From Thalassotalea algicola (GTDB lineage Bacteria; Pseudomonadota; Gammaproteobacteria; Enterobacterales; Alteromonadaceae), in contig NZ_JABBXH010000002.1 in NCBI RefSeq assembly GCF_012932965.1, forward strand, positions 179,070-243,069: 64,000 nucleotides of DNA. Direction: 5' to 3'. The translations under genes and the position numbers were made by a program. Of this stretch, positions 17,972 to 27,502 are shown piece by piece; position 1 is the first letter of the stretch, and each line of letters begins with the position of its first letter. Below the pieces are notes generated by a model. The model was not told the origin of the DNA, ran no database searches, and was given only the letters and a program-made list of their open reading frames with translations.

Positions 17972-18629
17972 TAATCAATTTGATGATTGGCTTGATAAGA
18001 AGTTAAGTAACGAGCAGTCAGAACAGTTTGAGAATGATGTAAATAATGAGCAATCAATGAAAGAACAAATTGCTACAGCAAAATATGTTGAATACTTAGT
18101 TGATCAAGAGCACACCCGAAAAGTACCTGATTGGGATAGATCAGCAGGTATCGAGTTTGAAGACAAACGATGGTGGCAATGGCAAGGTTTGCCTGTGTTA
18201 TCCATGGGGTTTTCATGCTTTGCAATGGTATTGGTGTTGTTCAATGTGCAATTAGCGGTTAACGATGATGGTGTGCTGTTAATCTTCGGTCAACAGAACT
18301 CTAGTCAACAACAAGTCGCAAAATTAGTCGATGAAAAGTTGAATGCTTATCAACAACAACAACAATTAGCGCTTGCAAACTTTACAGCTGATTTATCAGC
18401 GAAACAGCAAGAAAGCAATTTACAGCTAGCAGGTTATATTCTTGATACGTCACGACAGGAGCGTAAAGAAGATATTAGTGATTTTATTCAGTTTGTTAAT
18501 GCTCAGCGCCAAGATGATGTTGTTGAGCAGCGCATTCGATATCAACGATTAGAAGATGCTATTCAGTATCAAGGTCAGTTTATAAATAATACAAGTATTC
18601 AGCCTGCAAGCTGGGTGTCAGAGGAGTAG
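17958..18629 (+). CDS. Single-pass membrane protein, probable anti-sigma factor
   Basis: 223 residues. A cytosolic N-terminal part (1-75, acidic, helical) is followed by one membrane helix (~78-100) and a Gln-rich, probably coiled-coil periplasmic part (~110-215). The layout and the 14-base overlap with the ECF sigma gene indicate an anti-sigma factor, although the zinc-type HxxxCxxC motif of many ECF anti-sigmas is missing. I assign the role from context and topology, not from a family motif. The next gene starts 4 bases after its stop. Confidence 0.65.
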   Translation: MSPRDNQFDDWLDKKLSNEQSEQFENDVNNEQSMKEQIATAKYVEYLVDQEHTRKVPDWDRSAGIEFEDKRWWQWQGLPVLSMGFSCFAMVLVLFNVQLAVNDDGVLLIFGQQNSSQQQVAKLVDEKLNAYQQQQQLALANFTADLSAKQQESNLQLAGYILDTSRQERKEDISDFIQFVNAQRQDDVVEQRIRYQRLEDAIQYQGQFINNTSIQPASWVSEE

Positions 18630-18633
18630 AAAA

Positions 18634-19569
18634 ATGAAAAAGTTAGCCGCAGTTTTACCTTGTTTTATCGCAGGTGCGTCAATGGCTGCCGATGTAAGTT
18701 TTGAGCAGTTACACAAGCAACTTGATATTATGAATAATATTATCAAATCATCAGTAACTAGTGGTGATAATAGGCAAAATATTAAACTTTCAGGTGTTGA
18801 AAGTACTTACCTAAAAGGACAAGGGGTACTGTTTACTTTGCGCTCTCAAAGCCGTTTTGGTCACTGGGGCAATTATAATTTTGATGTTGTAATGCCACCA
18901 ATGCCGCCAATGCCGCCGCTATCTCCTGATCAAATTGTTGATATAGAGACTACAGTTGCTGAAGCTGCAGAAATTGCCGACATTGATGTAGAAAAGGAAG
19001 TTGCTAAAGCAATGGAAAATGCGTCGAGAACCTACGAGCGTGTTATCGAAATCCATCACGATAAGCATGAAACTTACCGAGATTTAAGAGAAGAGCAACG
19101 TGATTTAGCTTACGAGCTTAGAGATATTACTCGTGAAAAACGCGATATGGAGTATCAATTAAAGCGCTCTGAAGACAAAGAAGACAAGGCCGAACTTAAG
19201 TCTGAGTTAGCTGCACTGGAAAAGAAAAAGAAAAAAATCCTTGCCAGTAAAAAAGAATTAACTGAGAAGGCGAAACAGATAAAGTCCAAACAGTTAGCAG
19301 AACAAAGTAAGCAAGAAACTGCACGTAAGGGGTACTATGAAAATTTAAGTGCTGCGATGGCTGAAACTTTATGTTTATATGGTAACGGATTGAAAGCACT
19401 ACCTAAAGGTGAGAATGTAACGGTAATTTTAAAATCCGGTGGCGATAAATTAGGTCGTCAATACCAAGATAAAATTCATGTGTTTACTAAGCGTAATATC
19501 AATGGCTGTGCGATAGATAAAATTACATCGACACAATTGCTAGAGAAAAGCAAAGCCTATCAGTTTTAA
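18634..19569 (+). CDS. Periplasmic coiled-coil protein of unknown function, third gene of the ECF sigma operon
   Basis: 311 residues with a signal peptide (1-18, ending SMA). A mostly beta N-terminal part contains a proline run of three MPP units near residue 90. It is followed by a long charged coiled coil (~125-235, dense in Glu, Lys and Arg) and a C-terminal domain with two cysteines (in ETLCLYGNG and INGCAIDK) that could form a disulphide. It starts 4 bases after the anti-sigma-like gene. A partner that senses envelope stress for the membrane protein is plausible but unproven. I recognise no named family. Confidence 0.6.
   Translation: MKKLAAVLPCFIAGASMAADVSFEQLHKQLDIMNNIIKSSVTSGDNRQNIKLSGVESTYLKGQGVLFTLRSQSRFGHWGNYNFDVVMPPMPPMPPLSPDQIVDIETTVAEAAEIADIDVEKEVAKAMENASRTYERVIEIHHDKHETYRDLREEQRDLAYELRDITREKRDMEYQLKRSEDKEDKAELKSELAALEKKKKKILASKKELTEKAKQIKSKQLAEQSKQETARKGYYENLSAAMAETLCLYGNGLKALPKGENVTVILKSGGDKLGRQYQDKIHVFTKRNINGCAIDKITSTQLLEKSKAYQF
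18892..18918 (+). repeat. Three 9-bp tandem repeats encoding MPP-MPP-MPP
   Basis: ATGCCACCA, ATGCCGCCA and ATGCCGCCG follow one another directly and encode a short proline-rich linker between the beta part and the coiled coil of the periplasmic protein. Confidence 0.8.
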
Positions 19570-19596
19570 TCGCTAGGGCGAGTGTAAAAGAGAATT

Positions 19597-19624
19597 AAAA
19601 AAGCCACTGTAAAGTGGCTTTTTT
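19597..19624. terminator. Bidirectional rho-independent terminator
   Basis: AAAAAAGCCACT (19597-19607 region) pairs with AGTGGCTTTTTT (19613-19624) around a 4-base loop. Flanking A and T runs make it usable on both strands, between the ECF operon and the convergent secreted-protein gene that ends at 19648. Confidence 0.9.
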
Positions 19625-19647
19625 AATTCAAGAAAAGGGTTCAACGA

Positions 19648-20079
19648 TTAACTACGTTTTACATTGCAAGTGCTATTTTGATGCTTTTTCAGTGTCATTT
19701 CACCTTCCTCATTCATCGAGTAACTTGGCGTTGAGTGAGTAAAGCTAGCAATAAGTTGTTGAAGCTTGTCATTAAATACTGTGGCTAGTGCAAAAAAATC
19801 ACTCTTCTTCGCTACTGGGCTCATATGGTTAATGACTTTTTCGTCGAGCGGAATCTTTACCAAAGGCTTATCAAATATTTGTGCGAACTTTTCAGTCGCA
19901 TATAAACTGTCTGACACTCCAAAATCGTTGTAGCTTTTGACTGACGTATATTTATTAACAATGACTAAATTGTAGTCGGCAGCTTGCGGTACAGCAGCAA
20001 TAGCATGAGATACAGTAAAACATAAACTGGCAGAGCTTACGGCTGCAGCAGCAAATATTGCTTTTAGTTTTGTTTTCAT
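19648..20079 (-). CDS. Small secreted protein of unknown function
   Basis: 143 residues with a clear signal peptide (about 1-28, ending SHAIA). The ATG at 20079 is preceded by AAAAGGATGGATTT, a good ribosome binding site. The mature part, about 115 residues, opens with NLVIVNKYTSVKSYNDFGVS, holds one cysteine near the C-terminus (STCNVKRS) and has no transmembrane helix. I recognise no family. It is monocistronic and convergent with the ECF sigma operon. Confidence 0.6.
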   Translation of the reverse strand: MKTKLKAIFAAAAVSSASLCFTVSHAIAAVPQAADYNLVIVNKYTSVKSYNDFGVSDSLYATEKFAQIFDKPLVKIPLDEKVINHMSPVAKKSDFFALATVFNDKLQQLIASFTHSTPSYSMNEEGEMTLKKHQNSTCNVKRS

Positions 20080-20294
20080 AAATCCATCCTTTTAGCTTTT
20101 CTTACAAGACCGTCACACTTGTAACTAAATTGCACAATTTTAATATAATTTGTAACAATCGAATATGCTAACGCTTTGGGATAAGTGGCGGGTATTCTGA
20201 GATAAACCGCAAAGATATTACTTATTACAAAGGTTTTTCATCTTCGTACAGTGTTTAATAAGCTTAATTACAAAATTAGAAGGTTGGATGTAAG

Positions 20295-20344
20295 AAAGCG
20301 TCATTGGTTCCATAAGAATTATAGAAACCTAATATGACGCTTTT
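20295..20344 (-). terminator. Long-loop hairpin downstream of malate synthase
   Basis: AAAGCGTCAT (20295-20304) pairs with ATGACGCTTT (20334-20343); an inner GGTT/AACC pair adds to the stem. It begins 21 bases after the glcB stop on the minus strand. The T-tract on that strand is short, so function as a terminator is only likely. Confidence 0.5.
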
Positions 20345-20364
20345 ATTAAGGTGGGATTTTTTAC

Positions 20365-22536
20365 TTAGTTGCTTTGTTTCTTAGTTAAACGGTACTGGTG
20401 AAGTAGTGGCTCAGTATAACCGCTTGGTTGTGTTTGGCCTTTAAATACCAAATCACATGCTGCTTTAAAGGCAATGCTCTGCTCGAAGTTATCCGCCATA
20501 GCTTGATATAAAGGGTCACTAGCATTTTGCTGATCAACAATTTTAGCCATTTTCTTCAAACTTGCCATTGCTTGTGCCTCTGTACATATGCCGTGCTTTA
20601 ACCAGTTAGCCATATGTTGACTTGAAATGCGTAGCGTTGCTCTATCTTCCATTAGGCCTATATTGTTAATGTCTGGCACCTTTGAACACCCAACACCTTG
20701 GTCAATCCATCGCACAACGTAACCTAAAATACCTTGTGAGTTATTATCGAGTTCTTCGCAAATTTCAGCTGCAGACCAGTTTGTATTATCAGCTAGCGGG
20801 ATTTGCAAAATATCATCGATATTTGCAGGCTCTCTACCTTTAAGGGTTTGTTGTAGATCCGCGACGTTAATTTGATGGTAATGTAGCGCATGAATAGTTG
20901 CTGCTGTCGGCGATGGTACCCAAGCGGTATTTGCACCTGACTCAACATGCGCTAATTTTGCTTTATACATAGCGTCCATATTATCTGGAACTGGCCACAT
21001 TCCTTTACCTATTTGAGCTTTTCCGCTAAAGCCACATTGTAAACCAACATCAACATTGCTTTGCTCATAAGCACCTATCCACTGTGTTAACTTGATGTCA
21101 TTTTTTCGCGTCATGGCTCCGGCTAGCATAGATGTATGAATTTCATCACCTGTTCTATCTAAAAAGCCAGTGTTAATAAATACAACTCTATCTTTTGCCT
21201 GGTAGATACAGTTTTTAAGGTTGAGGCTAGTACGGCGCTCTTCATCCATAATGCCCATCTTTATAGTGTTATCAGGTAAACCTAACATTAGTTCTACACG
21301 TGCAAACAATTCATTTGCAAATGCAACTTCTTCACTGCCATGCATTTTAGGTTTTACGATATAAATAGAGCCCTGATTACTGTTTTGGCCTGCGAATTGT
21401 CCTTTAACATCCAAGCTACCAATTAAGCTTGTTACTATGGCATCAATAATACCTTCTGGCATTTCATTACCATTGCTATCTAAAATGGCATTGTTAGTCA
21501 TTAAATGGCCAACATTACGCACAAACATGACGCTGCGTGATTTTACTTCGAGTGTTTCGCCGTCAGTTTTAGTAAAGATTTTATTTGCATTCATCTTACG
21601 AGCAAACGATTTGCCGCCTTTTGATACAGTCTCAGATAAGTCACCTTTAATAAGCCCTAACCAGTTTTTATAAGCGACAACCTTATCTTCAGCATCCACA
21701 GCTGCAACTGAATCTTCACAGTCCATTATCGTGGTTAGCGCTGATTCTAATAATACATCGGACAAACCTGCTTCGTCTTGCTGGGCGATAGCACTGCTTT
21801 GATCAAAACATAACTCGATTAGTAATTGATGGTGTTTAAATAAGTAGCTGATATTGCTATCGCTATGCTGTGCAAACCCCATTAAAGACTCTGGCTTTTG
21901 CAAGCCAACTTGATTACCGTTATTTAATGTAGCAACTAGATTTTTTTGCTCAATTGCATACTTAGTGACGTCTGCATGAGACCCTTGAGTCAATGGTAAA
22001 CTTCTATCAAGAAAGTCTTTAGCAAACGCTACAACTTTAGCGCCTCGCACTGGGTTATAACCACCTGCTTTTTCAGCACCGTTATCTTCGCCAATGATAT
22101 CAGAGCCATACAAAGCGTCGTATAAACTGCCCCAACGAGCATTCACTGCATTTAACGCAAAACGTGCATTCATAATTGGCACAACAAGTTGAGGGCCTGC
22201 CATTGTTGCAAGCTCCTTATCTACGTTTTGTGTGCCGATTGAGAAGTTTTCAACAACGGGTTCAATATAGTTAATGTTTTGTAGAAAACTTTTGTATTGC
22301 ATAAAAGTATCAGCGTTATAACTATTTTCTTCATGCCAGCTGTCAATTTGCTTTTGTAATTGCTCTCGTTTTTCTAATAACGCCTTATTCTTTGGCGCTA
22401 GTTCGGTAAAAATATCCGAAGTTTTTTGCCAAAAATGCTCAGGCTCTATATCTGTTAGGGGTAACACATTTTGTGAAATAAACTGGAATAAGCTGCTAGA
22501 AACTTGCAAATCATGAATCGAATTGTACTCAGCCAT
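20365..22536 (-). CDS. glcB: Malate synthase G
   Basis: 723 residues, the same length as E. coli GlcB. It condenses glyoxylate and acetyl-CoA to malate, the second step of the glyoxylate shunt. The catalytic Arg lies in [13 protein letters not shown], the Cys in [11 protein letters not shown] and the Asp in [18 protein letters not shown], matching the G-type active site; the single-domain malate synthase A is much shorter. The ATG at 22536 gives [14 protein letters not shown]. It has the same orientation as the LysR gene upstream but is separated from it by a terminator, so it likely has its own promoter. Isocitrate lyase is 1.6 kb away on the other strand. Confidence 0.97.
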   Translation of the reverse strand: MAEYNSIHDLQVSSSLFQFISQNVLPLTDIEPEHFWQKTSDIFTELAPKNKALLEKREQLQKQIDSWHEENSYNADTFMQYKSFLQNINYIEPVVENFSIGTQNVDKELATMAGPQLVVPIMNARFALNAVNARWGSLYDALYGSDIIGEDNGAEKAGGYNPVRGAKVVAFAKDFLDRSLPLTQGSHADVTKYAIEQKNLVATLNNGNQVGLQKPESLMGFAQHSDSNISYLFKHHQLLIELCFDQSSAIAQQDEAGLSDVLLESALTTIMDCEDSVAAVDAEDKVVAYKNWLGLIKGDLSETVSKGGKSFARKMNANKIFTKTDGETLEVKSRSVMFVRNVGHLMTNNAILDSNGNEMPEGIIDAIVTSLIGSLDVKGQFAGQNSNQGSIYIVKPKMHGSEEVAFANELFARVELMLGLPDNTIKMGIMDEERRTSLNLKNCIYQAKDRVVFINTGFLDRTGDEIHTSMLAGAMTRKNDIKLTQWIGAYEQSNVDVGLQCGFSGKAQIGKGMWPVPDNMDAMYKAKLAHVESGANTAWVPSPTAATIHALHYHQINVADLQQTLKGREPANIDDILQIPLADNTNWSAAEICEELDNNSQGILGYVVRWIDQGVGCSKVPDINNIGLMEDRATLRISSQHMANWLKHGICTEAQAMASLKKMAKIVDQQNASDPLYQAMADNFEQSIAFKAACDLVFKGQTQPSGYTEPLLHQYRLTKKQSN

Positions 22537-22855
22537 AGAACACCATCATTTAAATTTATTAAGATTGTGACAATGTATTCACAAAAGGTTATATAGGCAA
22601 GTGTCCAAAGAAAGATGTAAAGTGTAACTAAGTTGATACTAGAGCGGCAATAATTGTTGTTATACCATTAAACTCTCTTAAAACAATGACTTAAGATTTT
22701 CCGGTGTGCACGGAATATTACTTTATAGCTGTTATTGTTGTTGTTGATACTTTGTATTCATGCTGTTTATATAGGGGCCTGGTTGTAAAAAAACCACCAA
22801 ACATCACATTTGATGGTTTTATAACAATATAGATTAGCCTTTACCTTAAGTCACT
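22537..22855 (-). other. 319-bp intergenic region upstream of malate synthase
   Basis: It contains the LysR terminator (22787-22820), a dyad TTCCG-N7-CGGAA at 22699-22715 that could be an operator, and a TATATA element near 22590 on the minus strand. No convincing -35/-10 pair and no small gene could be assigned. Confidence 0.45.
22787..22820 (-). terminator. Rho-independent terminator of the LysR gene
   Basis: On the minus strand AAAACCATCAAA (22820-22809) pairs with TTTGGTGGTTTT (22801-22790) including one G-U pair, followed by further T residues. It lies 36 bases after the LysR stop. Confidence 0.82.
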
Positions 22856-23791
22856 TTAGCAATCAGCAGCCGCTTCCATTACGAGTTGTCTAAACCAAAT
22901 GTGGCTTGCATCATGATGTAACAAAGGGCTCCAGATCATTTTCAATTCAATATCAGGAATATCAAACGGTGGTTTTAAAATAGTGAAGTTTGGATCGTCT
23001 TTGTGAAGCAAAGCCGCTTTACTTGGTAGTGTTGCTATTAAACCATCTTCAAAAGCTAATTGCATAGCTACATGGTAGTTACGAGTAAAAACCTTTATGT
23101 CTCGCTTCTTGCCAAGCCGTGCTAAAGCTTCGTCTACCCAACCAAGTTTTTGTACGTCTTTAGGATCCATACCGACACCGACACCAAACCCTGTTTTAGA
23201 CACCCACACATGCTTCGAGGCCAAATAACTGTTCAAATTAAACTTTGTAACTACTTCATTATCAGCACTTAGCAAACAAGAGAAACCATCTCGCCATACT
23301 GTTTTTTGGTGGAATGACTGCGGTAGCTCATCAAAACGGTTAATCGCCATATCAATTTTACCGGCTTCAACATCATGGAAATTTACATCACTTGGCGTCA
23401 TGATATCCATGGTGACATTTGGTGCTATTTTATTAATTCTTTTCAATAGCTTTGGTATTAGTGTAGATGCGGCATAGTCACTTGCCATAATACGGAATAC
23501 ACGTTGGCTATTTTCCTGGTTGAAATCTTCTTCTCCTTGAAGCGCTTCTTCCAATTCGAGTAATATTTTGCGGATAACAGGTGATAAGGCACGGGCACGT
23601 TCGGTAGGTACCATGCCATCAGAAGTTCTTACTAAAATAGGATCGTTAAATAAGGTTCTTAGACGCTTTAAACCGTTACTCATTGCGGGCTGAGTAATGT
23701 TTAATTGGCTTGCTGCACGCGTTACATTTTTCTCTCTAAGTAGCACGTCTAAATAGATTAATAGGTTTAAGTCTATTTTAGATATATTCAT
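22856..23791 (-). CDS. LysR-family transcriptional regulator between the glyoxylate shunt genes
   Basis: 311 residues from the ATG at 23791, chosen because AGGATAA lies just upstream and the LysR N-terminus MNISKIDLNLLIYLDVLLRE fits; a longer frame reaches 23854. Helix-turn-helix NVTRAASQLNITQPAMSNGLKRLR at about 20-43, then the typical substrate-binding fold. It resembles the NodD/LeuO-like branch (KIDLNLL start). Its place between glcB and aceA makes regulation of the glyoxylate shunt the simplest guess; this is contextual inference only. Confidence 0.88.
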   Translation of the reverse strand: MNISKIDLNLLIYLDVLLREKNVTRAASQLNITQPAMSNGLKRLRTLFNDPILVRTSDGMVPTERARALSPVIRKILLELEEALQGEEDFNQENSQRVFRIMASDYAASTLIPKLLKRINKIAPNVTMDIMTPSDVNFHDVEAGKIDMAINRFDELPQSFHQKTVWRDGFSCLLSADNEVVTKFNLNSYLASKHVWVSKTGFGVGVGMDPKDVQKLGWVDEALARLGKKRDIKVFTRNYHVAMQLAFEDGLIATLPSKAALLHKDDPNFTILKPPFDIPDIELKMIWSPLLHHDASHIWFRQLVMEAAADC

Positions 23792-24023
23792 TGCATTTAT
23801 CCTGTTACCAAAAAGTATTACTAAAGAATATGGCTTTGCTTGGTTATTTTGCAAGTGGTTTTTTATTTATTAGAGTAAATGATGTTTTTACTACTAAAAT
23901 AACTGTTGTGAATGGTGGTAATATTTAATATATATTTTAAGAATGCGTGATAGTTGTTGTATTGTTCTTGCAACTCGATATGAAAGTTTACTTTGTCGAT
24001 ATCAAGATGAAACGAACGGTTAA

Positions 24024-24044
24024 GTTGTTGACTTGATGAACAAC
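24024..24044. promoter_or_regulatory. Dyad GTTGTT-N9-AACAAC upstream of aceA
   Basis: A perfect 6-bp inverted repeat with a 9-base centre (24024-24029 and 24039-24044) lies in the divergent region between the LysR gene and aceA. It contains the T-N11-A arrangement typical of LysR boxes and is 81 bases from the aceA start. Candidate operator for the adjacent LysR protein. Confidence 0.38.
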
Positions 24045-24124
24045 ACAACGAAGTGAATAAGCCTTTAAGCTGATAAATATCGTAAGACATTTTAAATTTT
24101 TGAAAAAGACACGTGGAGAATGAT

Positions 24125-25720
24125 ATGTCTAATTATCAAAGTGCAATTGAAGCAGTAAGAGCGATTAAAGAAAAAGCAGGTGATTCTTGGGGAGCAATCG
24201 ACCCTGAAAATGTTGCCCGTATGCGTGTTCAAAATAGATTTAAATCAGGTCTTGATATCGCTAAGTATACAGCAGACATTATGCGTGCAGATATGGATGC
24301 TTTTGATGCAGACAATACAAAATACACACAATCATTAGGTTGTTGGCATGGTTTTGTTGGTCAACAAAAGCTGATTTCAATTAAGAAGCATTTTGGTTCT
24401 ACTAAGCGCAGATATTTATATCTTTCTGGTTGGATGGTTGCAGCGTTACGCTCTGAGTTTGGCCCTTTACCTGACCAATCAATGCATGAGAAGACAGCGG
24501 TAGCATCTTTAGTTGAAGAGCTTTATACATTTTTACGCCAAGCAGATGCTCGCGAATTAGGTCTTTTATTCAGCGCATTAGATAAAGCAAGAGAAGCTGA
24601 TGATCAAGCGAAGGCTAAAGAAATCCAAGACGCTATCGACAACTTCGAAACGCATGTTGTGCCAATTGTTGCTGATATTGATGCAGGTTTCGGTAATGCA
24701 GAAGCAACTTACTTGATGGCTAAGCAAATGATTGAAGCTGGTGCCTGTGCGCTTCAAATTGAAAACCAAGTAGCAGATGAAAAACAATGTGGTCACCAAG
24801 ACGGTAAAGTAACCGTACCACATGCAGATTTCCACGCGAAGATTCGTGCGCTACGTCATGCTTTCTTAGAGTTGGGCGTAGATAACGGTATCATTGTAGC
24901 GCGTACCGACTCTGAAGGTGCAGGCCTTACGAAAGAAATCGCTGTTGTTAAAGAACCAGGCGATGAAGGTGATATCTATAATTCTTACTTAGATGTAGAA
25001 GAGATTGATGTATCACAAATGCGTGAAGGTGATGTGTGCTTAAATCGTGATGGTAAGCTAGTTCGTCCTAAGCGATTACCTTCAGGTTTATATCAGTTCC
25101 GTGAAGGTACAGGTCATGAACGTTGTGTATTTGACTGTATTGGAGCATTAAACGCTGGTGCTGATTTGCTTTGGATTGAAACGGCTGTTCCAACAGTACA
25201 TGAAATCAAAGGAATGATGGACGACGTTCGCAAAGTTCATCCTAATGCAAAACTTGTTTATAACAATTCTCCATCGTTTAACTGGACGCTTAACTTCCGT
25301 CAGCAAGCATATGATGCTTGGGCAGAAGCGGGTAAAGATGTTTCTGCATATGACCGTGGTGACTTAATGAATGCTAAGTATGATGATTCTGAATTGTCTG
25401 CAGAAGCTGATGAGCGCGTACGTACATTCCAAGCCGATACGTCTCGTGAAGCGAATGTATTCCACCACCTAATTACATTACCTACTTATCATACAACAGC
25501 CTTGTCTGTAGATAACTTGGCGAAAGAGTACTTTGGTGAAGCAGGTATGCTTGGCTATGTTAAAGGTGTACAACGTCAAGAAATTCGTCAAGGTATTGCC
25601 TGTGTAAAACATCAAAATATGTCAGGCTCTGATATTGGTGATTCGCACAAAGAGTACTTCGCTGGTGAAAACGCGCTTAAAGCGGGCGGTGCGAAAAATA
25701 CTTCTAACCAATTTAGCTAA
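24125..25720 (+). CDS. aceA: Isocitrate lyase, long (~530-residue) type
   Basis: 531 residues. It cleaves isocitrate to succinate and glyoxylate, the first step of the glyoxylate shunt. The ATG at 24125 is preceded by GGAG at a 6-base spacing; an in-frame GTG at 24113 overlaps that site and is not used here. The catalytic Cys is about residue 222 in DEKQCGHQDGKV, and the metal-binding DIDAGFG segment is present. The length and the EKQCGH form match the Pseudomonas/Colwellia class rather than the ~430-residue E. coli enzyme. A strong terminator follows. Confidence 0.96.
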   Translation: MSNYQSAIEAVRAIKEKAGDSWGAIDPENVARMRVQNRFKSGLDIAKYTADIMRADMDAFDADNTKYTQSLGCWHGFVGQQKLISIKKHFGSTKRRYLYLSGWMVAALRSEFGPLPDQSMHEKTAVASLVEELYTFLRQADARELGLLFSALDKAREADDQAKAKEIQDAIDNFETHVVPIVADIDAGFGNAEATYLMAKQMIEAGACALQIENQVADEKQCGHQDGKVTVPHADFHAKIRALRHAFLELGVDNGIIVARTDSEGAGLTKEIAVVKEPGDEGDIYNSYLDVEEIDVSQMREGDVCLNRDGKLVRPKRLPSGLYQFREGTGHERCVFDCIGALNAGADLLWIETAVPTVHEIKGMMDDVRKVHPNAKLVYNNSPSFNWTLNFRQQAYDAWAEAGKDVSAYDRGDLMNAKYDDSELSAEADERVRTFQADTSREANVFHHLITLPTYHTTALSVDNLAKEYFGEAGMLGYVKGVQRQEIRQGIACVKHQNMSGSDIGDSHKEYFAGENALKAGGAKNTSNQFS

Positions 25721-25751
25721 TATCTTATCGGTTTTGATACTAGCAAATGCT

Positions 25752-25789
25752 AAAAAACGCTTAGGTCCCAACCCCTAAGCGTTTTTTTT
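25752..25789 (+). terminator. Rho-independent terminator of aceA
   Basis: AAAAAACGCTTAGG (25752-25765) pairs with CCTAAGCGTTTTTT (25774-25787) around an 8-base loop, with a run of eight T residues on the plus strand. Confidence 0.93.
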
Positions 25790-25866
25790 ATCTACAAGAT
25801 GTAATGTATGCCACGGTGCCAAGCACGGCAAAAAGTAGCGATGTACAGAATATTCGGGAATAGAAG

Positions 25867-26388
25867 CTATTTAGCTAAATAGGCTTTCATAGTATCGACA
25901 TCACTGACTTCAAAAGGATCTGTTGGGCAATTATCCATTAAGCCATCTTCGACAAACATTTGTTTAATTTCTCCATCGACGACATGCATTGAGTAACGCC
26001 AAGATCTATCACCAAAACCTAGATTTTCTTTTTTAACTAACATGCCCATGAGGCGTGTAAAATCGCCATTACCATCTGGCAATAGTTTGACATTTTTGGC
26101 ACCAAGCTTTAACCCCCATTGATACATAGTGAAGGCATCATTAACACTTATGCAATAAACCTCATCGACTCCAAGTGCTTTTAATTCGTCGTATTTTTCA
26201 TCGTAGCCAGGAAGATGTGTACTTGAGCAGGTAGGAGTAAATGCTCCAGGTAGTGAAAACATTACGATATTTTTATTTTTAAAAATGTCATCAGTAGTGA
26301 CGTCTTGCCATTTAAATGGGTTGTCGCCACCGATACTTTCGTCTCTAACTCGCGTTCTAAATACTACTTGTGGAACTTGGTTTGGCAT
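25867..26388 (-). CDS. Prx5-type peroxiredoxin (single domain)
   Basis: 173 residues of the thioredoxin-fold Prx5 subfamily. The peroxidatic Cys54 lies in FTPTCSSTHLPGY; other cysteines are Cys79 and one in DNCPTDPFEVSD. The C-terminal PFEVSDVDTMKAYL resembles the peroxiredoxin part of the Prx5-glutaredoxin hybrids of Haemophilus and relatives, but no glutaredoxin domain follows: the protein ends at AYLAK. Reduction by a separate glutaredoxin or by glutathione is likely. The start at 26388 has AAAGGAAAG upstream. Peroxide reduction fits with the OxyR gene earlier in the window, though the two are not adjacent. Confidence 0.9.
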   Translation of the reverse strand: MPNQVPQVVFRTRVRDESIGGDNPFKWQDVTTDDIFKNKNIVMFSLPGAFTPTCSSTHLPGYDEKYDELKALGVDEVYCISVNDAFTMYQWGLKLGAKNVKLLPDGNGDFTRLMGMLVKKENLGFGDRSWRYSMHVVDGEIKQMFVEDGLMDNCPTDPFEVSDVDTMKAYLAK

Positions 26389-26490
26389 AACTGCTTTCCT
26401 TTAATAAATGATTCTACTTATAAAAATAGAAAAGAGATGAGATAAAGCAAGCATTATTGAATGATAAAGTAGCGTATAGAATTATACCCA

Positions 26491-26517
26491 TAAAAAAAGC
26501 CGCAAAAGCGGCTTTTT
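26491..26517 (-). terminator. Rho-independent terminator of lipA and the long minus-strand gene block
   Basis: AAAAAGCCGC (26494-26503) pairs with GCGGCTTTTT (26508-26517) around AAAA. On the minus strand the stem is followed by seven T residues, 17 bases after the lipA stop. Confidence 0.92.
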
Positions 26518-26533
26518 AACGAAACTGATTCAG

Positions 26534-27502
26534 TTATTTAACTTCTTCTCCTGCTGCTTGCTTATCTGCGTGATAAGAAGATCTAACTAGCGGTCCGCAA
26601 GCTGCGTGTTTAAAGCCCATTTTCATTGCTTCTTCATGGAACATGTTAAATTCATCTGGATGAACGTAACGCTCTACAGGAAGGTGATCTTTACTCGGCT
26701 GCAAATATTGTCCTATGGTTAGCATAGTTACACCATGGGCACGAAGGTCACGCATTACTTCTAAGATTTCTTCGTTGGTTTCTCCTAAGCCGACCATTAA
26801 GCCTGACTTTGTTGGTACATCTGGGTTTGCTTCACCAAACTTTTTCAATAGATCTAATGACCATTGATAGTTAGCACCAGGTCGCGCTTTGGTATATAAA
26901 CGTGGTGCAGTTTCCATATTATGATTAAATACATGTGGAGGATGAGCATTCAATACTTCTAATGCGCGGTCCATTCGACCACGAAAATCTGGTACTAAAA
27001 TTTCTACTTTCGTGTGTGGTGCAAGTTCTGCAATTTCCTTTACACATTCAGCAAACTGACTAGCACCACCATCACGTAAATCGTCGCGATCTACCGAAGT
27101 AATAACGACATATTTCAATGCCATGTCTTTTAGTGTTAACGCTAGTTTTTTAGGTTCTTCTGCATTTGGTTTTAAAGGACGTCCGTGAGCAACATCACAA
27201 AATGGACAACGGCGCGTACAAATATCTCCAAGTATCATGAAGGTGGCAGTACCGTGATTAAAGCACTCTGAAAGGTTAGGGCATGAAGCCTCTTCACAGA
27301 CAGAATGTAAACCATGTTTACGTAATCCAGATTTTATTGCATCAATCTTCTCTGTTGTACGAGGAAGTTTGATTCGCAACCATTCAGGTTTTCTAAGCAT
27401 TTTTTCTCGCTCAGAAGGGACTACTTTGATCGGGATGTGCGCTAATTTATCGGCATCACGAAGTTTAGTGCCTGCCTCGATTCGGGAAGATTTAATTGTC
27501 AT
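26534..27502 (-). CDS. lipA: Lipoyl synthase (radical SAM)
   Basis: 322 residues from the ATG at 27502 ([11 protein letters not shown]), the E. coli length; a longer frame to 27547 overlaps lipB heavily and is not favoured. It inserts two sulphurs into octanoyl-protein to make lipoate. The auxiliary-cluster cysteines are in [12 protein letters not shown] and the radical SAM triad in CTRRCPFC, with GLGETNEEI further on. It overlaps the end of lipB by 11 bases, which implies coupling. A terminator follows. Confidence 0.97.
   Translation of the reverse strand: MTIKSSRIEAGTKLRDADKLAHIPIKVVPSEREKMLRKPEWLRIKLPRTTEKIDAIKSGLRKHGLHSVCEEASCPNLSECFNHGTATFMILGDICTRRCPFCDVAHGRPLKPNAEEPKKLALTLKDMALKYVVITSVDRDDLRDGGASQFAECVKEIAELAPHTKVEILVPDFRGRMDRALEVLNAHPPHVFNHNMETAPRLYTKARPGANYQWSLDLLKKFGEANPDVPTKSGLMVGLGETNEEILEVMRDLRAHGVTMLTIGQYLQPSKDHLPVERYVHPDEFNMFHEEAMKMGFKHAACGPLVRSSYHADKQAAGEEVK

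Noticed and set aside
18340..18370. CAA-rich stretch considered as a simple repeat of regulatory interest
   Set aside because: It only encodes the Gln run of the anti-sigma-like protein's coiled coil.
23863..24090. 75-codon minus-strand frame between the LysR gene and aceA
   Set aside because: No ribosome binding site, unremarkable sequence, and it covers the divergent promoter region with the GTTGTT-N9-AACAAC dyad.
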